A stretch of 64,000 bases of DNA, from the NCBI GenBank assembly GCA_963749715.1, contig CAVVNR010000003.1:124001-188000 (forward strand), read 5' to 3'. Below, piece after piece: positions 1 to 9,039 of this stretch. The notes below the pieces were generated by a model that made no database searches, was not told the DNA's origin, and saw nothing but the letters and a program-made list of their open reading frames with translations. The translations under genes were made by a program, and so were the position numbers. Numbering within the stretch: position 1 is the stretch's first letter; each line of letters starts with the position of its first letter. The stretch is from Roseiarcus sp963749715. GTDB lineage: Bacteria > Pseudomonadota > Alphaproteobacteria > Rhizobiales > Beijerinckiaceae.

Positions 1-148
1 GTTGGCGCCGCCCGCCTTGTGGAGACGCTGGTCGGCAAGGCAGCACGCGGCAGGGTCGCGGCGGAGAGCATGGCGTCTATCTTCGGACCGAATCGCCGTG
101 GCGACGTCGCGATCCGGAAGACTGCCGCGCCTCGGCAAATAAGCCGCC
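1..148. other. left-edge stretch, no assignable gene
   Basis: No reading frame here could be tied to a known family. One forward frame stays open from base 1 through the opposite-strand CDF gene with a fairly GC-rich third position, so the 3' end of a gene entering from the left cannot be excluded, but nothing in its translation is recognisable. Confidence 0.3.
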
Positions 149-1558
149 CTACCGGCCGTCGCCGCTCGCCGGCTCGGCGTGTCCCACCACCCGGCGCGCC
201 TCGGGAAATGCTCGCCTCACCGAGTGCTCAAGCGCGTCGACGGCGTCGTGCACGGTCTCGACCGGCGTCGCGGGATCGACGCGGCAGTGGAAAAGGACGA
301 TCACTCCGCCGGGAGTTTCGCGGACGCGGACGTTGTGAATGTCACGCAGACGCCCCTGCGCGGCCGCGGCCTCGGCGAGCGAAGCCTCGATGCGGCGCGC
401 GAGATCGGCCGCGGCCAGTTGTCCCTGCGCTTCCGGCTCGGCCGGCTCGATGTGGGTCTCGACCTCGACCCCCTCGCCGATTTCCTCGGCGATGGCGTCC
501 TCGAGTTCGGAGGCGAGCCCGTGCGCATCGCCAAGCGACATCGCGCGGTCGACTTCGAGGTCGAGGGCGACGGACTTGCGCCCTTCGATCTCCTGAATGG
601 TGACGTGGTGAACCGGCAGGCCTCGTCGCGCCGCAATCACCAGCACACGCTCCAAGATCGTTTCGTCGTCGAGCGCGAGCGGGTTGGCGGTGATGGTGAG
701 CTCCGCCTCGGGCCACCGCCCGGCGATCCGCGTTTTCAGCTCGTCCTTGATCGCCGCGACCCGCTCGAGCGGAAGAGTGCGCGACACTGAAACGATCACC
801 TCGCCGACGGTCCTTGGGCCGGCCGGACGCAGCCGGAGGGCTTCGATTCCCGCAACCCCGTCGGTGCTGATGACTAGGGAGCGGACCGCCTCGCTCAGGC
901 CAGCTGGCGCGCGATCGACCAACGCGTCGATCGTCGCGCGGCCCAGACGATAGCCGGCCGCGGCGATGAAACCGGCGACGCCGATTGCGGCCAGCGCATC
1001 GGCATGCGGATAGCCAGCTCGCGTCGCCGCGAGCCCGATGAGCACCAGGACGGACGAGAAGAGGTCGCTCGAATAGTGCAACGCGTCGGCGGCGAGCGCA
1101 TGGCTCGAGGTCGCCCGCGCCACATGGGTCAGCGCGCGCCAGCGCAATATATCGACGGCGATCGAAAGCAGGATCGCGCCAATGGCGAAGGCGTTGACGT
1201 CAACCGAAGCGTCGCCGTCGCGAATGCGCCCGATCGCCTGGATCGCGACCCCGATTGCGAGCGCGGCGAGAAAGCCGGTCTCGGCCAGCGCCGCGACCGC
1301 CTCGATCTTGGCGTGGCCGAACGGATGATCGGCGTCGGCGGGCTTGTCGGCTTCGCGCACCGCCAGGAAGGTGAGCGCGCTCGCGCCGATGTCGAGCGTG
1401 TTATGCGCGCCTTCGGAGAGAAGGGCGAGCGAGCCGGAAGCAAAGCCGGCCGCGAGCTTGACGGCGGCCAGGATCGAGCTGGCGCCGATCGAGGCCGCCG
1501 CCGCGCGCCCCTTCAGCGCCGACTGCGCCTCGGCCGAATAGCTTGGTTTCGCTCCCAA
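149..1558 (-). CDS. cation diffusion facilitator (CDF) family metal exporter
   Basis: CDF-family inner-membrane exporter, expected to move a divalent metal (Zn, Fe, Mn or similar) out of the cytoplasm in exchange for protons. Hydrophobic helices begin about 20 residues in. Transport-site motifs are visible as HNTLD in an early helix and DHPFGHAKIE in the next loop. The soluble C-terminal part of about 200 residues is longer than one usual CDF cytoplasmic domain and looks like tandem ferredoxin-like modules (around VIVSVSRTLPL and VRVRETPGG). The frame is open back to 1729, but the ATG at 1663 overlaps the start codon of the divergent gloA and has no ribosome-binding site, so a TTG at 1558 (about 469 aa) is preferred. 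The start is uncertain and metal specificity cannot be read. Confidence 0.85.
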   Translation of the reverse strand: MGAKPSYSAEAQSALKGRAAAASIGASSILAAVKLAAGFASGSLALLSEGAHNTLDIGASALTFLAVREADKPADADHPFGHAKIEAVAALAETGFLAALAIGVAIQAIGRIRDGDASVDVNAFAIGAILLSIAVDILRWRALTHVARATSSHALAADALHYSSDLFSSVLVLIGLAATRAGYPHADALAAIGVAGFIAAAGYRLGRATIDALVDRAPAGLSEAVRSLVISTDGVAGIEALRLRPAGPRTVGEVIVSVSRTLPLERVAAIKDELKTRIAGRWPEAELTITANPLALDDETILERVLVIAARRGLPVHHVTIQEIEGRKSVALDLEVDRAMSLGDAHGLASELEDAIAEEIGEGVEVETHIEPAEPEAQGQLAAADLARRIEASLAEAAAAQGRLRDIHNVRVRETPGGVIVLFHCRVDPATPVETVHDAVDALEHSVRRAFPEARRVVGHAEPASGDGR

Positions 1559-1661
1559 AGCGAGACGTCCCGAGTCGGGGGGCTTCCCCTTGAGATCGGA
1601 CTCGTTATGCTCCGAAGCCGGCGATGACGCAAACCCCGAAGCAATCCAGACGAGGAAGGCC

Positions 1662-2099
1662 ATGGAATATTTGCATACGATGATCCGCGTGACCGACATC
1701 AAGGCCACGGTCGCCTTTTTCGAGCTCATGGGCTTTGTCGAGACGCGGCGCGTCGATAACGAGAAGGGCCGCTACACCCTGGTCTTTCTCGCCGCGCCCG
1801 GCGATGTCGAGCGGGCGAAGAAGGATCAGGCGGCGCTGGTCGAGCTCACCTACAATTGGGACCCGGAGGTCTATGCGGCCGGGCGCAATTTCGGCCACCT
1901 CGCCTATCGCGTCGACGACATCTACGCAACCTGCGCCAAGCTCAAGGCGGCGGGCGTCACGATCAACCGGCCGCCGCGCGACGGCCACATGGCGTTCATC
2001 CGCACGCCGGACAACATCTCGATCGAGCTCATCCAGAAAGGCGCCTCGCTTCCCGCCGCCGAGCCTTGGGCGTCGATGGCGAACACCGGAGTGTGGTGA
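1662..2099 (+). CDS. gloA: lactoylglutathione lyase (glyoxalase I)
   Basis: Glyoxalase I isomerises the hemithioacetal of methylglyoxal and glutathione to S-lactoylglutathione, the first step of methylglyoxal detoxification in the cytosol. The 145-residue length matches the family. All four metal ligands of the E. coli enzyme have counterparts: His5 (LHTMIRV), Glu61 (LVELTYNW), His79 (FGHLAYRV) and Glu122 (ISIELIQ). The ATG at 1662 is preceded by GAGGAAGG, and the upstream in-frame extension to 1590 lacks family similarity. It diverges from the CDF gene and converges on the first serine hydrolase gene (2 bp gap). Confidence 0.95.
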   Translation: MEYLHTMIRVTDIKATVAFFELMGFVETRRVDNEKGRYTLVFLAAPGDVERAKKDQAALVELTYNWDPEVYAAGRNFGHLAYRVDDIYATCAKLKAAGVTINRPPRDGHMAFIRTPDNISIELIQKGASLPAAEPWASMANTGVW

Positions 2100-2101
2100 G
2101 G

Positions 2102-3283
2102 TCAGTCGAGCGCGGCATAAGCGAGATTGCGGAAAATCTCGCGCAGATAAAAGATATAGGCGGGCGCCTGGACCATGAAGATCGCGAACATCTGATCGCG
2201 CGGCGACACCCAGAAGCCAGTCCCGGCCCATCCGCCCCACCGGTATTCACCGGCGCCGCCAAACGCCGCGCCGCGAAGCCCGAGACGAACCGCGAAGCCC
2301 AGGCCGAAGCCGTGGCCGGGCTCGAGCATCGGGCTCCGCCCGATGATGGCGTCGCCTAGCTGGTCGGTGGTCATGGAGGCGAATGCGCGCGGACTGAGCA
2401 GCCGCGCGCCGTCGAGAGCGCCGCCGCCGATCAGCATGGCGCAAAATCGTGCGTAGTCTTCCATCGTCGAGACGAGGCCGGTGCCGCCGAATTCGCATAT
2501 CGGCGACTCGGTTGAACTGACCGGGTCGACGTGGTCGCGTTCGCTTGAACCGGAGGGAAACGCCTCGGCGCGCCGGTCGAGCTTGTCCGGCGGTGTATAG
2601 AAGGCCGTGTCGACCATGGCGAGCGGCGCAAAGACGCGCTCCTGCAGCAGTCGCCCGAGGCTCACGCCGGCGACGATCTCGACGATGCGACCCAGCACAT
2701 CGGTCGAGTGCCCGTATTCCCAGACCTCGCCTGGCTGACGCAGTAGCGGCAGCTGGGCCAGATCGGCGAGGTGCTCGTCCATCGAGCGGTCCTGACGGAG
2801 GATGTAGGCGTCGTGGGTCAGCCGATGGACGCGCGACGTTCCAAGAAAGCCGTACGTGAAGCCGGACGTGTGGCGCATGAGGTCGAGAATTGTGATCGGC
2901 CGCGCGGCGGCAACCCGTTCGAACTTGCCGCTGCGCTCGACGCCGACGGTCATCGAAGCGAACGCGGGCAGATATTTCGCGACCGGTTCAGACAGCAGCA
3001 GCCGTCCCTCCTCGACCAGCATCATCGTCGCGACCGAGACGATCGGCTTGGTCATCGAATAGATGCGAAAGATGGCGTCGTCGCGCATCGGCGGCCCGTC
3101 GGGCTTGAGCGCGCCGATCGTCTGGCGATAGCCGATCTTGCCGCTGCGAGCGATCAGCATCGAAATGCCGGGCGCCTTCTTCTCTTCGATTTGGCGCGCC
3201 ATGAACCCGCTCAGCCGCTTGAGCCGCGCCGGATTGAGGCCGACGCTTTCGGGCGGCGCGTGGGGCAGAGCAGCGGTGGTCAT
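2102..3283 (-). CDS. serine hydrolase, beta-lactamase/class C fold (copy 1)
   Basis: Probable esterase or lactone/peptide hydrolase of the beta-lactamase-related (EstB-like, PF00144) family, 393 aa. The nucleophile motif SMTK lies at residues 76-79. The second motif is WEYGHSTDVLG, where Tyr acts as the general base in this family, and HGFGLGF sits near the C-terminus. No signal peptide is seen, so it is probably cytoplasmic. The ATG at 3283 starts at the family-like ESVGLNPARL region; the frame continues upstream to 3379 without support. It lies 88 bp downstream of a close paralogue on the same strand, so the two are a tandem duplication and probably one transcript. True beta-lactamase activity is unlikely; the substrate is unknown. 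Confidence 0.88.
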   Translation of the reverse strand: MTTAALPHAPPESVGLNPARLKRLSGFMARQIEEKKAPGISMLIARSGKIGYRQTIGALKPDGPPMRDDAIFRIYSMTKPIVSVATMMLVEEGRLLLSEPVAKYLPAFASMTVGVERSGKFERVAAARPITILDLMRHTSGFTYGFLGTSRVHRLTHDAYILRQDRSMDEHLADLAQLPLLRQPGEVWEYGHSTDVLGRIVEIVAGVSLGRLLQERVFAPLAMVDTAFYTPPDKLDRRAEAFPSGSSERDHVDPVSSTESPICEFGGTGLVSTMEDYARFCAMLIGGGALDGARLLSPRAFASMTTDQLGDAIIGRSPMLEPGHGFGLGFAVRLGLRGAAFGGAGEYRWGGWAGTGFWVSPRDQMFAIFMVQAPAYIFYLREIFRNLAYAALD

Positions 3284-3371
3284 GTGTGTCTCAAGGCTCG
3301 AGGGAGACGCCAAGAATGTGGCGCGAGCCAGCGGAGAAGCAAGCGCGGATTGCGGATGGCCAAGCGGAGGA

Positions 3372-4574
3372 TCAAACAATCGCGGCGTTGTAGAGATTGG
3401 CGAATGTCCGACCGAAATGATCTCGATAGTCCGGAGCCTGCACCATCAGCAGCGCGAACAGCGAGTCCTGGGGCGAAACTCTGAACGTCGTTCCCGCCCA
3501 GCCGCCCCAGAAATAGTCGCCGACGTTGCCGGGCGTCGGCGCGAGCCCCGGTTGCTGACGGACGCAAAAGCCGAGGCCGAATCCGTGGCCGGGCGCGAGC
3601 AGGTCGTGACTTCGGTCCACGTGCGGTCCCAAATGGTCGCTCGCCATGAATTTGATCGTCCGCGGGCCGAGAATGCGGGCGCCTTCGAGGGAGCCGCCGC
3701 CGCTGAGCATGGCGAGGAACCGGGCATAGTCGGCGATCGTCGACATGAGCCCGCCCCCGGCTGATTCACATCGTGGCGGCTCACTTTTGGGTTTCGGATC
3801 AACGCCAAGATTTGCGTAGATCGCCGGCGACATGGGCTTGGCCTCGCGCCCGAGCTTGGCGGGCGGGATGAAAAACGCGGTGTCGTCCATGTCGAGCGGG
3901 GCGAAAATGCGAGTGCGCAGAACGTCGCCGAGACTGGCGCCCTCAACCACCTCGACGACGCGGCCGAGCACGTCAGTCGAGAGGCTGTATTCCCAAACCT
4001 CGCCGGGCTGATGCATGAGCGGCAGGGCGGCCAGCGCCTCCGCATGCTCTGCCATCGTCCTTTCCTGGCTCGTGATCCGGGCGTCTGCGACCAGTTTCTG
4101 CACCTTGGACGTTCCGGTGTAGGCGTAAGTCAGCCCCGAAGTGTGACGCATCAGATCTTGAATCGTGATCGGCCGCTTGAGCGGAACGAGGTCTAGGTCG
4201 TCGCCGTTTTCCACGCCGACCTTCGAGTCGGCGAAGGCGGGGATATATTTGGACAGGGGATCGGTGATCAGCAGCCGCCCCTCCTCGACCAGCATCATCG
4301 CCGCAACCGAGACGGTCGGCTTGGTCATCGAATAGATACGGAAGATTGCGTCGAGCGACATCGCCGGCCCGTCCGGGCCAAGATTGCCCAGCGTCTTGGT
4401 GAAGCCAACCTTGCCGTGGCGCGCGATCAGCATAGACAGCCCCGGTGCAAGTCCGGCCGCGATCTCGCGCTCCATGACTGCCGTCAGCCGTTTGAGCCCG
4501 GTACGCGATAGGCCGACTTCATCCGGCTCGGCCGTGGGCAGGGCGGCAAAAGTTCGGGTGAGCATGTCGGTCAT
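3372..4574 (-). CDS. serine hydrolase, beta-lactamase/class C fold (copy 2)
   Basis: Paralogue of the downstream gene, 400 aa. It has SMTK at 82-85, WEYSLSTDVLG as the Tyr-containing second motif, and APGHGFGLGF near the C-terminus. The copies share most of their framework (RIYSMTKP, MMLVEEGRLL, QPGEVWEY) but differ in the region after the Tyr motif, which suggests different substrate pockets. ATG start at 4574. It is the first gene of the two-gene reverse unit and diverges from rarA (58 bp). Function as for copy 1: a hydrolase of small ester or amide substrates, not further defined. Confidence 0.88.
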   Translation of the reverse strand: MTDMLTRTFAALPTAEPDEVGLSRTGLKRLTAVMEREIAAGLAPGLSMLIARHGKVGFTKTLGNLGPDGPAMSLDAIFRIYSMTKPTVSVAAMMLVEEGRLLITDPLSKYIPAFADSKVGVENGDDLDLVPLKRPITIQDLMRHTSGLTYAYTGTSKVQKLVADARITSQERTMAEHAEALAALPLMHQPGEVWEYSLSTDVLGRVVEVVEGASLGDVLRTRIFAPLDMDDTAFFIPPAKLGREAKPMSPAIYANLGVDPKPKSEPPRCESAGGGLMSTIADYARFLAMLSGGGSLEGARILGPRTIKFMASDHLGPHVDRSHDLLAPGHGFGLGFCVRQQPGLAPTPGNVGDYFWGGWAGTTFRVSPQDSLFALLMVQAPDYRDHFGRTFANLYNAAIV

Positions 4575-4632
4575 GACGTTCTCCGTTGGCGGGCGGCACG
4601 CTCACAGAAACGGGCGCGCCGCGCAACGCTGA

Positions 4633-5991
4633 ATGGACATCGCGCTGGACAGCGGACCCTCCGCGCGGGACAAAGCGCCCATGAGCCTGGTCGACGATGC
4701 CGGCCCGAGGGCCGAGCCGCCGCCGGCGCCGCTCGCGGAGCGGCTGCGGCCGACCGCGCTCGCGGAAGTTTCCGGCCAGGAGCATCTGACCGGGCCCGAC
4801 GGGGCGCTGACGCGACTCCTCGCCGCGCCGTCGCTCGGCTCGATGATCTTCTGGGGGCCGCCCGGCAGCGGCAAGACGACGGTCGCGCGGCTGATCGGCG
4901 CGGCGCGCAACGACGCGTTCGTACAGGTGTCGGCGATCCATACGGGCGTGGCTGAACTGAAGAAGATCTTCGACGCCGCGCGCTCGCGTCGCTCGCAGGG
5001 CATCGGCACCCTGCTCTTCGTCGACGAGATCCATCGCTTCAACCGCGCGCAGCAGGATTCCTTCCTGCCCGTGATGGAGGACGGCTCGATCACGCTGATC
5101 GGGGCGACGACCGAGAATCCTTCATTCGAGCTCAACGCCTCGCTCCTGTCGCGCGCCCGCGTGCTGGTCTTTCGCCCGCTCGGGCCCGAGGCGCTCGAAG
5201 CGCTGCTTAAGCGCGCCGAGCGGCTGCTGACGAGGCCGCTGCCGCTCGGCGCCGAGGCGCGGGAGGCGCTGATCGCCATGGCGGACGGCGACGGCCGCGC
5301 TGTGCTTGCTCTGGCCGAGGAAGTGTGGCGCGCCGCGCGGCAGGGCGAGACGCTTGACAAGGCGCGGCTCATCGAGGTCGTGCAGCGGCGGGCGCCGATC
5401 TATGACAAGGCGCAGGACGGCCATTACAACCTGATCTCGGCCTTGCATAAGTGCGTGCGCGGCTCCGATCCGGACGCGGCGCTCTATTATCTCGCGCGTA
5501 TGTTCGACGCCGGCGAGGATCCTCTGTTCATTGCGAGGCGCGTCGCGCGCATGGCGTCGGAGGATATCGGCCTGGCTGATCCGCAGGCGCTCGTCGTCGC
5601 CAACGCCGCGAAGGACGTTTACGATTTTCTGGGCACTCCCGAGGGGGAACTGGCGATCGCTCAAGCCGTGGTCTATGTCGCGACCGCGCCGAAATCGAAC
5701 GCGCTCTATAGGGCGTTCGGGACCGCGCAGGCCCTCGCGAAAGAGCATGGATCGCCCGGGCCGCCGAAGACCATCCTCAACGCTCCGACGCGGCTCATGA
5801 AGCGCGAGGGCTATAGCGCCGATTACCAATACGATCACGACGCGCCCGACGCCTTCAGCGGCCAGAACTACTGGCCCGAGAAAGTCGGCCGCCACACGCT
5901 CTACGAACCGGTCGAGCGCGGCTTCGAGCGCGAGATCAGGAAACAACTCGAGTACTGGGCGCGGCTGCGCCAGGAGCGGGGAAAGGGGTAG
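4633..5991 (+). CDS. rarA: replication-associated recombination protein A (AAA+ ATPase)
   Basis: RarA/MgsA (WRNIP1 family) is a clamp-loader-like AAA+ ATPase that acts at stalled replication forks. The 452 residues contain Walker A GPPGSGKTT at 75-83, Walker B LLFVDEIH at 127-134, sensor 1 GATTENPS at about 157-164 and the following LLSRARV segment. The C-terminal oligomerisation and MgsA domain is recognisable by YDKAQDGHYN, ALHKCVRGSD and EHGSPGPPKTILNAPT. ATG at 4633; a second ATG at 4681 (MSLVDDAG) would give a length closer to the family norm. It stands alone, convergent with the aminotransferase gene. Confidence 0.95.
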   Translation: MDIALDSGPSARDKAPMSLVDDAGPRAEPPPAPLAERLRPTALAEVSGQEHLTGPDGALTRLLAAPSLGSMIFWGPPGSGKTTVARLIGAARNDAFVQVSAIHTGVAELKKIFDAARSRRSQGIGTLLFVDEIHRFNRAQQDSFLPVMEDGSITLIGATTENPSFELNASLLSRARVLVFRPLGPEALEALLKRAERLLTRPLPLGAEAREALIAMADGDGRAVLALAEEVWRAARQGETLDKARLIEVVQRRAPIYDKAQDGHYNLISALHKCVRGSDPDAALYYLARMFDAGEDPLFIARRVARMASEDIGLADPQALVVANAAKDVYDFLGTPEGELAIAQAVVYVATAPKSNALYRAFGTAQALAKEHGSPGPPKTILNAPTRLMKREGYSADYQYDHDAPDAFSGQNYWPEKVGRHTLYEPVERGFEREIRKQLEYWARLRQERGKG

Positions 5992-6142
5992 CAAGTTATT
6001 TGGCCGGGCTTATATTCCGAAATAGGAGGAACCCACGCCGCATACCCCTGCGCTTGTTTCGAACAGTCCACAGCGCCAATTTGTACACGCTCCTAATTTT
6101 GCACCGCGATGTGACCCGCTCCTGAGGGATGGACCTTGCCCG

Positions 6143-7463
6143 CTACCGCTCCGCCGCCCCGCGCACGGCGTCGCGCAAGATCGCGATGCCGAGGTCGATT
6201 TCCGCGTCGCTGACGGTCAGCGGCGGGGCGATGCGGAACACGCCTCCCATCCCCGGCAAGTTCACGATGTTCATGCTGAGCCCCAGCTCCATCGCCTTGT
6301 CGGTGATGCGCGAGCCGAGCGCGGTGTCGGGTTTCATCGACGTCTTGTCCTTGACGATCTCGACGCCGAGCAGGAGGCCGCGGCCGCGCACGTCGCCGAT
6401 GCAATCGAATTCGTCGCGCAGTTTCTCGAGCCCCTTTCTCAGCAGCTGCCCGGCTTCCGCCGCGCGCTTTTCGAGCTTCTGGCGAATGATGACCTCGAGC
6501 ACCGCCAGGCCGACGGAAGCCGGCAGCGGATCGGACACATGAGTCGTATAGAACAGAAAGCCGCGCTCGTGGCAGCGCTCCTCGATTTCCGCCGAGGTGA
6601 GAACCGCGGCGAGCGGCAGGCCGGCGCCCAACGTCTTGGAGAGCGTGAGGAAGTCCGGAACGATGGCGTCGCGCGAAAACGCAAACATCTCGCCGGTTCG
6701 GCCGAGGCCGGTTTGGGCCTCGTCGACGATCAGCTTCATGCCCCGTTTGTCGCAATGACGCTTGAGCTCTGAGAGATAGCCCGGCGGCAGGTCGAGGATC
6801 CCGCCCGAGCTTAAGATCGGCTCGGCGATGAAGGCGGCGAGCGCACCGGTCGACTGACGGTCGACAAGATCGAAGCCATAGTCGAGCTCAGTCCGCCAGT
6901 CATAGCTCGACGGCGCTCCGAAAGAGGGGCGATAGAGGTTCGGCGCCATGATCGCGAGGCCGCCGACGCTGAGCGGCCCGTAGCCGCGGCGTCCGGCAGC
7001 GTAGGTCGCGGCGGCGGCGCCCCCGGTCATCCCGTGCCATGACTGGGCGAAGCCGACCACCTCGTAGCCGCCGGTCGCGAGGCGCGCCATCTTGAGCGCC
7101 GCCTCGTTGGATTCGGCGCCGGTGCTCAACAGGAGGACACGGTCGAGGCCTGGGGGAGCGATGGTCTTCAAAGCTTCCGCCAAGCCGACGACCGGCTCGG
7201 ACAGCATGCCGCTGAACAAATGGTCGAGCGTCGCGATCGAGCGCTGCACGGTTTCGACAATCGCGGGATGCGAGTGGCCGAGGATCGCGCTCATCTGCCC
7301 TGAGGTGAAGTCGAGAACCCGTCGGCCGTCGGCATCGTAGATGAACGATCCCTTGGCGGAAGCCGCGACGAAATTGGAGAACTTGCCGCCGTATCGGATC
7401 AGCGCATGATCGGCGCGCGCTCGGATCGGAGTCTGATGCGCGCTCTCGTACGGGATCGTCCAT
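6143..7463 (-). CDS. dgdA: 2,2-dialkylglycine decarboxylase, frameshifted near the start
   Basis: PLP-dependent class III aminotransferase closely matching dialkylglycine decarboxylase, which decarboxylates 2,2-dialkylglycines and transfers the amino group to pyruvate. Family landmarks: IRYGGKF, FTSGQMSAILGHSHP, LLLSTGAESNEAA, IVDEAQTGLGRTG, PLP lysine in TLSKTLGAG, and GVFRIAPPLT. The best start, ATG at 7463 with AAAAGG upstream, is one frame off from the conserved N-terminal segment (ESAHQTPIRARADHALIRYGG). Removing one base between about 7400 and 7460 gives 439 aa, matching the roughly 433 aa of the characterised Burkholderia enzyme. An internal start at 7294 would drop the Gln before MSAIL, which corresponds to active-site Gln52. 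It follows coaD on the same strand. Confidence 0.85.
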
Positions 7464-7502
7464 GTCGCGGCGCCTTTTCGGTGGAAGAAGGATGCCTGAA
7501 TT

Positions 7503-8000
7503 CTATCTCTTGAATTTCGCCTTGAGCCCCTTGATGACGTTGGGCGGGGCGAAGGGGGAGGCGTCGCCGCCCATGGAGGCGATCTGCCGCACCAGCGTCG
7601 CGGTGATCGGCCTAACCGGGGAGGAGGCGGGCAGGAAGACGGTGCGGATTTCCGGCGCCATCGCTCCGTTCATGCCCGCCATCTGCATCTCATAGTCGAA
7701 ATCAGTCGAATCGCGCAGGCCCCGGACGATCAGCGTCGCCCCCGCCGTGCGCGCCGCCTCGACCGCAAGCCCGGCGAATTCGACCACTTCGAGCTCGCAA
7801 TGCGCCTTCTTCATGATCGGCGCCGCCGCCTCGCGGATAAGCTTCAGGCGCTCGTCGACCGTGAACAGCGCAGCCTTGTTCGGATTCGAGCCGACGCCGA
7901 TCACCAGCCGGTCGCACAGCGCCGCCGCATGCTCGATCACGTCGAGATGGCCGTTGGTCATCGGATCGAAGGAGCCGGAAAAGAAGCCGACGCGGGTCAT
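7503..8000 (-). CDS. coaD: phosphopantetheine adenylyltransferase
   Basis: CoaD catalyses the fourth step of coenzyme A synthesis, transferring AMP from ATP to 4'-phosphopantetheine. The 165-residue protein is full length. FDPMTNGHLD at 11-20 carries the T/HxGH nucleotidyltransferase signature, RGLRDSTDFDYEMQM lies near residue 93, and the C-terminal PVRPITATLVRQIA segment corresponds to the nucleotide-binding ISSTxVR-like motif. ATG at 8000. Its stop lies 39 bp before the aminotransferase start, so the two may be cotranscribed. Confidence 0.97.
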   Translation of the reverse strand: MTRVGFFSGSFDPMTNGHLDVIEHAAALCDRLVIGVGSNPNKAALFTVDERLKLIREAAAPIMKKAHCELEVVEFAGLAVEAARTAGATLIVRGLRDSTDFDYEMQMAGMNGAMAPEIRTVFLPASSPVRPITATLVRQIASMGGDASPFAPPNVIKGLKAKFKR

Positions 8001-8152
8001 CGGCCCAAGGGTTAGCCCGCTCCGGGGTCCGCGACAAGCGGACCTGATCGGCCACCCTCCAGGCTCCCGTGTTGAGTTGGCCCCCCAGTCAGGTACAATC
8101 GCAAAGCCGCTCGACGCCCGACCGTCGCTGGCGCTTCGAAGGACCTTTGAGC

Positions 8153-8452
8153 ATGCCGATCGCCAAAGCCAGCGTTCCCACCGCCAACGGGGCCAAGTAT
8201 CTTCAGAAGCTTTGCAAACATTGGAGCCATAAACTCGAGGTCGATCTCTCGGATCGGAAAGGCGTGGTCAGGTTTCCGGTCGCGGTCGTCACCCTCGATG
8301 CGGGCGAAGATGCGTTGGCTGTCACGATCGAAGGCGAAAAGAGCCAAGAGGTCGAACGGATGAAAGGTGTGGTCGCAAGCCATCTCGACCGTTTCGCGTT
8401 CCGGGAAGCGCCGCTGCGGTTCGATTGGGAGGGGCCGAAGGCCGGTGAATAG
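8153..8452 (+). CDS. DUF2218 domain protein
   Basis: Small cytoplasmic protein (99 aa) of the DUF2218 family, function unknown. Family features are the N-terminal A-x-V-x-T-A-N-G-A-KY stretch, LCKHWSHKLEV (family form LCKHFAHK), and the C-terminal SHLDRFAFRE followed by an aromatic DW. The ATG at 8153 is chosen because AAGGA precedes it and family similarity begins there; an upstream TTG-initiated extension to 8069 has no support. The osmC gene follows after 17 bp on the same strand, suggesting a two-gene unit. Confidence 0.85.
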   Translation: MPIAKASVPTANGAKYLQKLCKHWSHKLEVDLSDRKGVVRFPVAVVTLDAGEDALAVTIEGEKSQEVERMKGVVASHLDRFAFREAPLRFDWEGPKAGE

Positions 8453-8469
8453 GGGGGGGACACACGACA

Positions 8470-8982
8470 ATGAACGCCGACGAATTGCGCTCACTCCAGA
8501 TGCCGCTTAAGGACCGCTACCGGGCGAACCCGAAGGCGGGGCTGGTGACGCTCAAGGCGAGCGGCGTGCTCGATTCCGCCGCGGTCGCCTGCACGGTCGA
8601 GACCGGACGGGCGCTCGCCGTGGCCGGGCTTCATCCCGCGGCCGGAGGGAGGGGGGCTGAGCTTTGCTCCGGTGACATGCTGCTCGAGGCGCTGGTCGCC
8701 TGCGCCGGCGTGACGCTGAAAGCGGTCGCGACGTCGATGGGCGTGGCGCTGCGCTCAGGCGAGGTCATGGCGGAAGGCGATCTCGACTTTCGCGGCACGC
8801 TCGGCGTCGACAAGCAGGCCGCCATCGGTTTCACCGATATTCGCCTGACCTTCGCGCTCGACACGGACGCGCCGCAGGAGCAGCTCGACACGCTATTGAA
8901 GCTTACCGAGCGCTATTGCGTCGTGCTCCAGACGCTGAAGAACTCGCCCAAGATCGAAGCGACGCTCGTCCGGGCGGCGTGA
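8470..8982 (+). CDS. OsmC family protein
   Basis: OsmC/Ohr-fold protein, 170 aa. Members are thiol peroxidases that reduce organic hydroperoxides, or related proteins of unknown substrate. The two redox cysteines are present: Cys78 in MLLEALVACAGVTLK and Cys150 in LTERYCVVLQTL. Between them lies the expected FTDIRLTFAL strand region. ATG at 8470 just after the DUF2218 gene. Whether it is an Ohr-type peroxidase or a YhfA-type member is not resolved. Confidence 0.88.
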   Translation: MNADELRSLQMPLKDRYRANPKAGLVTLKASGVLDSAAVACTVETGRALAVAGLHPAAGGRGAELCSGDMLLEALVACAGVTLKAVATSMGVALRSGEVMAEGDLDFRGTLGVDKQAAIGFTDIRLTFALDTDAPQEQLDTLLKLTERYCVVLQTLKNSPKIEATLVRAA

Positions 8983-9039
8983 GCCCTCGCTCAGGATCAC
9001 CGGATGCTGATTTCGATAAGCGACGGGCCTGCGCCACCC

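Noticed and set aside
1559..1729. N-terminal extension of the CDF exporter to 1729
   Set aside because: It would run over the gloA start codon, carries no family similarity and has no ribosome-binding site.
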